Source: Brachybacterium sp. FME24 (GTDB lineage: Bacteria > Actinomycetota > Actinomycetes > Actinomycetales > Dermabacteraceae). Taken from it: 34,982 nucleotides of DNA. Below the pieces are notes generated by a model. It saw only the letters and a list, made by a program, of their open reading frames with translations. It ran no database searches and was not told where the DNA came from. Of the stretch, positions 18,575-27,623 are shown one piece after another. Both the position numbers and the translations under genes were made by a program. How positions within the stretch are numbered: the stretch's first letter is position 1; each line of letters opens with the position of its first letter. The stretch is from NCBI RefSeq assembly GCF_014897705.1, contig NZ_JABUXV010000029.1, positions 1 through 34,982 of the forward strand. The letters run 5' to 3'.

Positions 18575-19021
18575 ATGGACGACGACGCCCCCGGCTCGAC
18601 CCCTTCCGCCGCTGACAGCACTGCCGACACTGCCGACACTTCGACTCGACCATTTCTGACCGGGTGGATCGGGGTGGTGCTCAGCGCGCCGCGCGCCCAG
18701 CCCCTCGCGCACTTCTACCGAGACCTGTTGGGCTGGCCGCTGCATGCCGATGGCCCGGACTGGTGCACGATGCAGATCCCCGGGGCCCCCGCGAACCTCG
18801 CCTTCCAGAGCGAGGCGCAGTACGCCCCGCCCATCTGGCCGGCCGGCGCAGGGGACCCGCACATGATGCTCCACCTGGACATCGGCGCCCGTGACGTGCC
18901 ACAGGCCGTCGCCGCGGCGCAGGAACTGGGCGCTCGTCTGGCCGAATTCCAACCTCAGGACGACGTACGCGTGATGCTGGACCCCGCCGGACACCCGTTC
19001 TGCCTCTACGCGGACGGCTGA
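18575..19021 (+). CDS. VOC-fold protein (glyoxalase/bleomycin-resistance superfamily)
   Basis: A 148-residue protein. After a 25-residue acidic, Ser/Thr-rich N-terminus with a short tandem repeat (TADTADT), it forms one vicinal-oxygen-chelate domain: IGVVLSAPRAQPLAHFYRDLLGWPL opens the first module, and the second runs from HMMLHLDI to the closing DPAGHPFCLY. Histidine and glutamate positions for a metal are only partly kept, so catalysis is uncertain. TTCGAT lies 6 nt before the ATG, with TTGCGG 17 nt further upstream, giving a possible leaderless promoter. An earlier in-frame start inside the exonuclease gene is unlikely. Confidence 0.75.
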   Translation: MDDDAPGSTPSAADSTADTADTSTRPFLTGWIGVVLSAPRAQPLAHFYRDLLGWPLHADGPDWCTMQIPGAPANLAFQSEAQYAPPIWPAGAGDPHMMLHLDIGARDVPQAVAAAQELGARLAEFQPQDDVRVMLDPAGHPFCLYADG

Positions 19022-19042
19022 CCCGGGCGGAGGACACACCTG

Positions 19043-19063
19043 CGCGGTCCGTGGTCGACCGCG
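19043..19063. terminator. Hairpin between convergent VOC and Nudix genes
   Basis: CGCGGTC (19043-19049) and GACCGCG (19057-19063) make a perfect 7-bp GC-rich stem with a 7-nt loop. It lies 21 bp after the VOC stop and 4 bp after the Nudix stop on the other strand, so it can serve both. No T-run is present. Confidence 0.5.
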
Positions 19064-19067
19064 GGGC

Positions 19068-19718
19068 TCAGTCGCGTCCGGGTCGCTGAGGGAAGGGGGC
19101 ATCGGCCGCTCGCAGCTCCGGGGCCCGCCCCCCGCTCGCGGCCACGGCCCGGTGCGCCTGCAGCGCGAGGATCCCGGCGACGGTGGTGGCATTGGTCAGG
19201 CGACCCTCGAGCACAGCGGCCACCGCCTCGGCGAGCGGGACCCAGCGGATCTCGATCTCTGCCTCCTCGTCGGTGCGCTCGAAGTCAGCCCCCTGCGTCG
19301 CCGCCGTCACCGGCGTGACGCCGGTGGCGAGGTACACGCGGATCACCTCGTCGCTGCCGCCCGGGCTGGGCCGCAGGTCCACCAGGGTCTGCAGCTGCGC
19401 TGCCGTGTGCCCGGTCTCCTCGGCGAGCTCCCGCAGGGCCCCGACGTGCGGGCCCTCGCCGCTCACGTCGAGCAGCCCGGCCGGGATCTCCCAGAGGGTG
19501 TGGCCGACCGGGTGGCGGTACTGACGGATCAGCAGCACGCGGTCCCGGTCGTCGATCGCGAGCACCGCGACGGCGCCGGTGTGCCACATGTATTCGCGGT
19601 CGAACTGCACCCCGGGAGCGAAGTCGACCGTGTCACGCACGATGTCCCACACCATCCCGGAATGAACTCTCGTCCGAGCGGCCACCGGGCGGGCGCCGGG
19701 ATCGTCGACCACTGTCAT
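19068..19718 (-). CDS. Nudix hydrolase, ADP-ribose pyrophosphatase type
   Basis: A 216-residue enzyme with the Nudix box spanning about 81-103: GLLDVSGEGPH followed by ALRELAEETG, with catalytic glutamates E97, E100 and E101. The WEIPAGLLD lead-in and the GSDEVIRVYLA stretch fit ADP-ribose pyrophosphatases (NudF type), which split ADP-ribose to AMP and ribose 5-phosphate. The ATG at 19718 has AGGAG about nine bases upstream and overlaps no other gene; a longer frame would run into pyrG. It follows pyrG by 4 nt and closes the twelve-gene operon, as in other actinobacteria. Confidence 0.9.
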   Translation of the reverse strand: MTVVDDPGARPVAARTRVHSGMVWDIVRDTVDFAPGVQFDREYMWHTGAVAVLAIDDRDRVLLIRQYRHPVGHTLWEIPAGLLDVSGEGPHVGALRELAEETGHTAAQLQTLVDLRPSPGGSDEVIRVYLATGVTPVTAATQGADFERTDEEAEIEIRWVPLAEAVAAVLEGRLTNATTVAGILALQAHRAVAASGGRAPELRAADAPFPQRPGRD

Positions 19719-19722
19719 GAGA

Positions 19723-21534
<1,812 letters not shown>

Positions 21535-21539
21535 TCAAC

Positions 21540-22580
21540 CTACCATCGGCCCGGGCCCGGAACCAGCACCTCGGTCAGCTGCGTGATCATGTCCTGGGTC
21601 GTGGGCAGCTCGAGGGCTCGCCCACGGGAGCGCTGCTCGCCGTGCCGACGCCTCTGCGGCTCGCGATGAGCAGCGATCGCAGCGGCGAGGGCCGGTGCAT
21701 CGCCGACGGGCACCAGATGTGCGGCGTCGCCGGTGACCCAGCGGGTGCCCCCCGCATCCGTCGCGACGATCGCGCGGCCGGCCCGCAGCGCCTCCTGCAG
21801 CCAGACGGGCTGTCCTTCCCAGAGCGCGGCGGAGACCACGAGATCAGCGGCCTCCAGGAGATCGGGGACGTCCTGGCGCCGACCGAGCAGTTCGACGGGC
21901 AGCTGCTCGTCACGGATACGAGCCGAGAGCTGCTGGTGGAGGGGGCCGTCCCCGGCGACGCGGATCCGCACCGGGCTGCCGGTCCCCAGCAGGGCGGCGG
22001 CGTCGAGGAGGTCGTCCAGACCCTTCTGCGGGGCGAGACGCGCGACCACGAGCACCTCCAGGGCGTCGTCCCCGGCGCCAGCCTCCTCGGCGCAGACGGC
22101 CTCGGCGCGGCGTTCGACGGTGGGCCGCTCCGGTGCCGGCACCACGGCATGTCGCACATCGCGTGCGCCGACGCGCCGGGCGTCCTCGGCGAGGTCCGGG
22201 GAGACCGCGAGGACGGTGTCGGCGCGGCGCGCGATGACGCGTAGCAGAATCGCGCCGACGACGCGCACCAGGGGCGAGCCGACCGTGCGGTTGTGCAGGG
22301 TGACGGCCACCCGGATCCGGGGTCCTCGGGGGGCCGCGAGGGCTGCGAGGGCACCCGCGCGCAGGCCGTGGGCATGGACCGCTACGGGTGCCGGAGCGGC
22401 GACCAGGCCTCGACGGAGGGCGCGCACGGTGCGGAGGTCCTCGAGAGGATGGGGCCGTTCGAGGATGCGCACCGGGGCTTCGCGCACGTCGTAGCCTGCT
22501 GCCGACAGTTCGCGCAGCTCCTGGTCGACATGGGCGGCGAGCCCCCCGCTGGCCTGCGGCCGCACCAGGATGATGCTCAC
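21540..22580 (-). CDS. GT-B glycosyltransferase (family 4-like)
   Basis: A 346-residue cytoplasmic or membrane-associated glycosyltransferase. The N-terminal domain begins with VRPQASGGLAAHV, the glycine-rich acceptor loop of GT4 enzymes. The C-terminal domain carries VVARLAPQKGLDDLL, RVAGDGPL and ALWEGQPVWLQEAL, where the two glutamates form the EX7E nucleotide-sugar motif (E255 and E263). Donor and acceptor are unknown. The GTG start overlaps the murJ-like stop (GTGA). Together with the flippase and MraY/WecA-like gene upstream it may act on a lipid-linked sugar. Confidence 0.88.
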   Translation of the reverse strand: MSIILVRPQASGGLAAHVDQELRELSAAGYDVREAPVRILERPHPLEDLRTVRALRRGLVAAPAPVAVHAHGLRAGALAALAAPRGPRIRVAVTLHNRTVGSPLVRVVGAILLRVIARRADTVLAVSPDLAEDARRVGARDVRHAVVPAPERPTVERRAEAVCAEEAGAGDDALEVLVVARLAPQKGLDDLLDAAALLGTGSPVRIRVAGDGPLHQQLSARIRDEQLPVELLGRRQDVPDLLEAADLVVSAALWEGQPVWLQEALRAGRAIVATDAGGTRWVTGDAAHLVPVGDAPALAAAIAAHREPQRRRHGEQRSRGRALELPTTQDMITQLTEVLVPGPGRW

Positions 22581-24496
22581 CGGTCCGTCTCCTCGGTCAC
22601 GGTCGACGGCGTGGTCGAGCCCGTGGACCGGCCGGCCTCGGCGTCGGCGTCGCTGCGCGGGTGGGGGTGGGGCTTCGAGCGATTCTCGGTATCCCCAGCA
22701 CCGGCGCGCCCCCTGCCTCGCACGCGGTCCAGGAGGTCCTTCGCCAGCGGTGGATCGGCCGAGGCCATCACCCCACCGGCCAGCACTGCGGCGACGATGC
22801 CGGCGGCGATCCCGGCCACGACGGCCCCGACCGCACCGGTGTTCGTGGTCACCATCACCTTCCCGAGCAGCATGCCGGGGATACCGCCGACCAGCAGGGC
22901 GAGGGGGGTGAGGATCGCGGTGCGCCGAACCCGCGGCAGGTCGCCCCCGGGTTCGAGGATGTCGGAGATGCGCGCGAGCCCGACCAGCGCCGAGACCGCC
23001 ATCCCGATCGCGATCGAGATCCCGAACGCCGTGGAGGCCTCTGCGGCCGAACGGGTCGGACTCGGAATCACCAGGAGCATGATCAGCACCGCGGCGATCC
23101 CCCAGCCGACGGACCCGACCAGCAGGGCATCGCGTGCACGCAGCGCAGCCGAGAGGATGCGGGTGCACTGGATCGCGACGGCGAAACCTGCCAGGCCCAG
23201 GGCCAGGGCCGCCGCGGTCGAGCCGACGCCGGTGGCGCCTGCGCGGTCGATGAGACGGAAGAACTGCTCGAGGGCCGGGGCACCGGCGAACAGCATCGCG
23301 CCGCCCACGACGGAGACGACCATGACGGTGCGCACCGATGCCGAGGCCAACGCGGCGAAGCCCGTGGTGTCTCCCACCAGGCGCAGCTCCGAGAGGTGCG
23401 GGAACACCGCAGTGACCAGGGGGACCACGACGATCGCATAGGGCAGCAGGTAGAGCGCCTGGGCGTACTGGAAGACCGGGAGGGTCCCGGTGCCGCCGGC
23501 ACGCATCGCGAGCAGGAGCACGAGGGCGAGCACGACCTGCTGCGCTCCGACAGCCCCCAGCCCTGCGCCGCCGAGCGCCCGGGCCCGACGTCCGTAGTGC
23601 AGAGGCATGGTCAGGGCCGGCCGCAGATGCAGTCCCGAGCGCAGAGCCGCGATGACGACAGGAACGGACATGGCCGCGACGCCGGCGGTGGTTCCCCATC
23701 CGAGCCAGGCGATGGCGCCGTCCCCGATGGTGGTGCTGGTCGCGACCGGGGGGACCAGCCACGCGTACACGCGGTAGGAGATCATCACCACGACGGAGGA
23801 GATCAGAGGCATCATCGCAGGCCACAGGAAGCGCTTGCGCGCCTGCAGGTACGCCGCGAGGACCACCGAGACCCCGTACAGCGGGAGCTGGACAGCGAAG
23901 ATGCGCAGCAGGACCGCGCCGAGGTGCACGCCGCCGGCGGCCGTCTCCTCGGTGGCCAGCAGGAGTTGGGCGAGGGGATGGGCGAACACGATGACGAGGA
24001 GAGCGAGCGCTCCGGTGCCCAGCAGAGCCCAGGTCAGCAGGACCGAGACGATGCGGTCCGCGCGTGCGGCGCCGTCGCGCCGGTCCAGGCGCAGCGGCAG
24101 TCCGTCGGTGTCGAGGCTCGAGCTGCGTCGGGTCGAGCTCTCCCCCGTGGAGGCGGGTCCGTCCGCGGCCGGGTTCGTTCCGTGCTCGATCCGGTCGTCG
24201 TCGGCCTCCGCAGGCGCCGCAGGGTCGCGCTCCGGCACGAGCCCTGCGATCAACGGCACGACCACGGCGGCGAGCGCGCCGCCCGCGACGACCTCGAACA
24301 GCACGTTGGGCAGCAGGTTCGCGGTGGAATAGGCGGTGCCGACGTCTCCGGCCCCGACGCTGGCCCCGAACACGAGGTAGCGGACGAAACCCGCGATGCG
24401 CGCGATCACGGTGATCACGAGGATCAGTCCGGCTCCGCGCAGCACGGCGCGAGTGATACCTGATCCGGCTGCGGATCCGGGGTGCGCAGAGGTCAT
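22577..24496 (-). CDS. MurJ/MviN-family lipid flippase
   Basis: A 639-residue MOP-superfamily membrane protein with about 14 hydrophobic segments. RIAGFVRYLVFGASVGAGDVGTAY-like residues (33-56) and NLLPNVLFEVVAGGAL (60-75) are the MurJ N-terminal signature. MurJ moves lipid II, or other polyprenyl-linked intermediates, across the cytoplasmic membrane. Two features differ from a minimal MurJ: a charged, disordered insert at about 91-145 between the second and third segments, and a hydrophilic C-terminal tail of some 50 residues. Actinobacteria usually carry another MurJ near the replication origin, so this may be a paralogue with a different cargo. It overlaps both neighbours by 4 bp. Confidence 0.88.
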   Translation of the reverse strand: MTSAHPGSAAGSGITRAVLRGAGLILVITVIARIAGFVRYLVFGASVGAGDVGTAYSTANLLPNVLFEVVAGGALAAVVVPLIAGLVPERDPAAPAEADDDRIEHGTNPAADGPASTGESSTRRSSSLDTDGLPLRLDRRDGAARADRIVSVLLTWALLGTGALALLVIVFAHPLAQLLLATEETAAGGVHLGAVLLRIFAVQLPLYGVSVVLAAYLQARKRFLWPAMMPLISSVVVMISYRVYAWLVPPVATSTTIGDGAIAWLGWGTTAGVAAMSVPVVIAALRSGLHLRPALTMPLHYGRRARALGGAGLGAVGAQQVVLALVLLLAMRAGGTGTLPVFQYAQALYLLPYAIVVVPLVTAVFPHLSELRLVGDTTGFAALASASVRTVMVVSVVGGAMLFAGAPALEQFFRLIDRAGATGVGSTAAALALGLAGFAVAIQCTRILSAALRARDALLVGSVGWGIAAVLIMLLVIPSPTRSAAEASTAFGISIAIGMAVSALVGLARISDILEPGGDLPRVRRTAILTPLALLVGGIPGMLLGKVMVTTNTGAVGAVVAGIAAGIVAAVLAGGVMASADPPLAKDLLDRVRGRGRAGAGDTENRSKPHPHPRSDADAEAGRSTGSTTPSTVTEETDR

Positions 24497-25371
24497 CGGC
24501 CCTCCCCGTCGGTCTCGTCGGTGCGGCCAGAGCTGCGCCGTCCCAGCTGATCCACGGCGCGCAGCGCCGGGGTGGCGTCGATGACGGCGCTGAAGCTGAC
24601 CTTCTCACTGGCCAGCGTCAGAGCGACCACGGCGCTCAGCAGGGCCAGGTGGGCGGGGACCGGAAGAGTACGCGCTGCGGCGGTGCCCGCGGCGGCGCCG
24701 AGGATGTTCGCACCGGCGTCGCCGAGCATCCCGTACTCGCGCAGGTCCGTCGCCACGGCGAGCATTCCCGGGATCAGCGCCGCACGCGCCAGAGCGCGCC
24801 CGCTGCGTGCCCGCTCGTCGTCGACCGACGAGAGGGCGAGCACCAGACTCGCAGCAGGCAGAACGACCTTGAGGGCGCGCCCCGGTCGCAGGTCCAACAG
24901 GTTGGCGAGGTTCGCGCAGCCGGCCGCGAGAGCACCGTCGGCCAGGACCATCGCGGAGGAGCGCGGGCCGGGAGCCGTCGCCGCGGCGGCCAGGGCGAGC
25001 AGGGGGATGCCGAGAGCCTTGGCGGCCCCCGTGGTCAGGTGTCCGCCGCGCAGCGCGCCGAGATGCCCTCGCAAACCCTTGGAGACGGTCCGTCCGGCGC
25101 GCCGTTGACGAGGTTCCAGCAGATCGTCGGCCAGACCCAGGGCTCCGATGCCGGCGAGTGCGGCGGCCTCGTGGGGTCGGGACGTGCGCAGCGCCAGTGC
25201 GCTCACGCCCACGACGACGAGGGCACCTTCTGCGAGGCTCACACGGCGTCCGGCGAAGTTGATGCGTCGCAGCTCGCTCCGGAGGCCGGCTACGCACTCC
25301 CTGACTCCGCGATGAGGAGAGGACGGCGGGTGCTGCGGGTCCTGAGGGAGCCGGGGGACCTGCGGCGTCAC
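24493..25371 (-). CDS. Divergent MraY/WecA-like (COG0472-type) membrane protein
   Basis: A 292-residue hydrophobic protein. I see reduced versions of the polyprenyl-phosphate phosphoglycosyltransferase motifs: GLADDLLE (79-86) for the DDxxD/K site, GLRGHLGALRGGHLTTGAAK (99-118), NLANLLDLRPGRALK (154-168) in place of NxxNxxDG, and MLGDAGANILG (215-225) for the GDxGS site. The HxxH loop of MraY is missing and the protein is shorter than MraY or WecA. It could be an unusual transferase or a non-catalytic relative. The GTG start overlaps the steB stop, and its stop overlaps the murJ-like start, so it is coupled to both. A soluble Pro-rich N-terminus (1-25) is atypical. Confidence 0.65.
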   Translation of the reverse strand: MTPQVPRLPQDPQHPPSSPHRGVRECVAGLRSELRRINFAGRRVSLAEGALVVVGVSALALRTSRPHEAAALAGIGALGLADDLLEPRQRRAGRTVSKGLRGHLGALRGGHLTTGAAKALGIPLLALAAAATAPGPRSSAMVLADGALAAGCANLANLLDLRPGRALKVVLPAASLVLALSSVDDERARSGRALARAALIPGMLAVATDLREYGMLGDAGANILGAAAGTAAARTLPVPAHLALLSAVVALTLASEKVSFSAVIDATPALRAVDQLGRRSSGRTDETDGEGR

Positions 25372-26429
25372 TCCGCTCCCCCGCCGTCGGAGGGTTCGGC
25401 CTGCCCATCGGCCGCCCCGCTGTCCTGGTCGCCGCCTGCTGCGGCATCCTCGAGGTCCTGCGTCTCCGGAAGGGCGGGGAGGCGGTCCTCCGCGTCGGCC
25501 GTGGTGCCGTAGGCGCCCGAGCCCCCGCGATTCTGCTCGATCAGCGCGAGCACCGACAGGAGCGGCCCGTCGGCTTCCTGCAATCGGTCCGTGGTGGAGA
25601 GACCGTCGAAGCCGTGATCCCCGCGCACGGTGCGCAGGATCCCGGTCGCGGCGTCGTTGTGCGGGGTCGTGGCGGATACCACGGCAGGGACCTCGGCCTC
25701 GGAGAGTGCCGTGAGCAGGGCTGTCTGGGATGCGAGCAAGCTCTGTGCCCGTTCGGTGGCGACGGCGCCCTCCTCCGAATCCTCCTCGAGCGCCTCGGGG
25801 GCGGCACTGGCGAACACGACGCCGTCGGCCTCAGCGGGCAGGTCACCGTCGATGGCGACCAGCTGCTGCGCGGTGAGCACGTCCCAGACCTGGGTGCGCA
25901 GCTCCGGCGTGAGCTCGCCGGATTCCGAGGGCGTCAGCAGGGCGACGATCACTCGGGACAGCTGCTCGGAGTCGCTGAGCTCGCCGCCGAGCAGGGACGG
26001 GGCGATGCCGCGGAGCTGCTCGACCGCGTCCGCGCGCTTCTGCTCCTGGCCCGGCTCCCACAGGGCGGCCTGCAGGTCGATCCTCACGGCCGAGGACACA
26101 CCCGCGTCCTCGAGCAGCGTCAGGATCCGCTCGATCCCGGGGCGGGTCGAGGAGTCGTCGGTCAGGACTGCGACTCGCCGCCCGTCGAGGGTGTCGGCGA
26201 CGAGGTCCGGGCCGAGCTCCGTGACGAAGGAGGCCAGCTGGTCGTTCCGGGTCGCGAGCTCGTCGGCCTGCGTGCGCAGTTCGTCCTGCTCGGAGCGCAG
26301 CTGCTCGACCTGGCCGGCGAGCTGGTCGCCGAGGTTCTCGCGCAGCGGTCCGGCCCCGAGCACGATGCCGACGGCGAGCGCCAGGAACACGGAGATCAGG
26401 GAGACGAGGTGGTAACGGAAATCGATCAC
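25368..26429 (-). CDS. steB: SteB-type septum protein (often annotated copper transporter MctB)
   Basis: A 353-residue protein with one N-terminal transmembrane segment (about 7-29, HLVSLISVFLALAVGIVLGAGPL), a coiled coil at about 31-67 rich in E, Q and L, then an extracytoplasmic domain and an acidic low-complexity tail. The opening MIDFRYHLVSL is the family hallmark. In Corynebacterium glutamicum SteA and SteB form a complex that regulates daughter-cell separation; the mycobacterial homologue MctB was linked to copper. With one membrane pass it is unlikely to be a transporter itself. TAGGAGGG precedes the GTG start. It follows steA by 15 nt. Confidence 0.9.
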   Translation of the reverse strand: MIDFRYHLVSLISVFLALAVGIVLGAGPLRENLGDQLAGQVEQLRSEQDELRTQADELATRNDQLASFVTELGPDLVADTLDGRRVAVLTDDSSTRPGIERILTLLEDAGVSSAVRIDLQAALWEPGQEQKRADAVEQLRGIAPSLLGGELSDSEQLSRVIVALLTPSESGELTPELRTQVWDVLTAQQLVAIDGDLPAEADGVVFASAAPEALEEDSEEGAVATERAQSLLASQTALLTALSEAEVPAVVSATTPHNDAATGILRTVRGDHGFDGLSTTDRLQEADGPLLSVLALIEQNRGGSGAYGTTADAEDRLPALPETQDLEDAAAGGDQDSGAADGQAEPSDGGGAE

Positions 26430-26444
26430 GGGGTCGAGACCCTC

Positions 26445-27623
26445 CTACGACCCGGTGGCCCGGGGTGAGAACAACATGGTGAACCAGGACAGCATCCCGT
26501 CGAGCCGGGCGCCGAGGATCTGCACCAGCGCCTGCCCGCCGGGCGTCGCCCAGAGGGCCACCGCCAGAGCGGCGAGCCCGGCCAGTGCGAGCAGCACCAG
26601 CTGGAAGGTGGAGATCCTCTGACGGTACAGGCGGGAGACACCTTTGGCGTCCACCAGCTTGGAGCCGATCCGCAGCCGGGTGAGGAATGTCGAGCTCATC
26701 CCCGCGCGCCCCTTGTCGAGGAACTCCTCGAGGGTGCCGTGCGTGCCGACCGCGACGATGACGGAGGCGCCCTTCTCGTCGGCCAGCAGCATGGCGATGT
26801 CCTCGCTGGTACCGGCGGCCGGGAAGAGGATCGTGTCGTCCCCGAGGCCGAGCTCCTCGAGGCGTTCGAGGCCGGGAGCGCGTCCGTCACGATACGCATG
26901 CACGACCAGCTCGGCGCCGCTGCGCAGAGCGCGGTCGGAGACGGAATCCATGTCCCCGATGATCATGTCGGGGCGGAAGCCTGCCTCGAGCACCGCGTCG
27001 GCCCCGCCGTCGACCCCGATGATGATGGGTCGGTTCTCCCGCAGGAAGGGTCGCAGCGTCGCGAGGTCCTCCTTGTAGTGGTACCCGCGCACGACGATCA
27101 GGACCGGTCGCCCGTCCAGCACGGTGCGGACGTCGGGCGCTCCGATCCCGTCGAGCAGGAGGTCCCGTTCGCGGAGCATGTACTCCATGGTGTTCTCGGC
27201 GAACAGCTCCAGCTGCTCGGACAGCCCTTCTCGAGCGATCTCGAGGGAGGCGGTGATCGAGTCGTCGTCCTGAGCGATCCCCTCCGCGATGAGAGCGCCC
27301 TCCAGCAGCACCTCACGGCCGGAGATGGCGATCGTCTGCCCGTCACGGATGTCCTCGAACACCTCGCTGCCCAGGGAGTCGATCAGGATGATGCCGGCGT
27401 CGACCAGGATCCTCGGCCCGGCGTTGGGGTACCGGCCGGAAGTGGAGGCGGAGACGTTCAGGACCGCGGCGGGGTGCCGTTCGAGCAGTGCTTCGGCGGC
27501 GACCCGGTCGATGTCCTCATGGTCGATGATCGCGATGTCACCGGGGTGGAGGCGCTTGGTGAGGTCCTTGGTCCGCTTGCCGAGGCGGGCCGTCCCGGTC
27601 ACCACGGTCGGCGCGGCGCTCAT
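26445..27623 (-). CDS. steA: SteA-type septum protein with thiamine-pyrophosphokinase-like domain
   Basis: A 392-residue protein. A cytoplasmic N-terminal domain (about 1-160) leads into a TPK-like fold with GVDGGAD (203-209) and GDMDSVSD (223-230), and one transmembrane segment at about 339-359 near the C-terminus. This is the SteA layout: a partner of SteB in cell separation, with the TPK-like fold probably sensing a ligand rather than making thiamine diphosphate. The ATG overlaps the recN stop (ATGA). Order recN-steA-steB matches other actinobacteria. Confidence 0.9.
   Translation of the reverse strand: MSAAPTVVTGTARLGKRTKDLTKRLHPGDIAIIDHEDIDRVAAEALLERHPAAVLNVSASTSGRYPNAGPRILVDAGIILIDSLGSEVFEDIRDGQTIAISGREVLLEGALIAEGIAQDDDSITASLEIAREGLSEQLELFAENTMEYMLRERDLLLDGIGAPDVRTVLDGRPVLIVVRGYHYKEDLATLRPFLRENRPIIIGVDGGADAVLEAGFRPDMIIGDMDSVSDRALRSGAELVVHAYRDGRAPGLERLEELGLGDDTILFPAAGTSEDIAMLLADEKGASVIVAVGTHGTLEEFLDKGRAGMSSTFLTRLRIGSKLVDAKGVSRLYRQRISTFQLVLLALAGLAALAVALWATPGGQALVQILGARLDGMLSWFTMLFSPRATGS

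Noticed and set aside
18592..18645. Tandem ACTGCCGAC units in the VOC gene
   Set aside because: Only two exact copies within a low-complexity coding start; no evidence of a separate element.
25368..26429. Naming the single-pass protein a copper transporter
   Set aside because: It has one membrane segment and a coiled coil and sits beside steA; the SteB assignment fits structure and context better.
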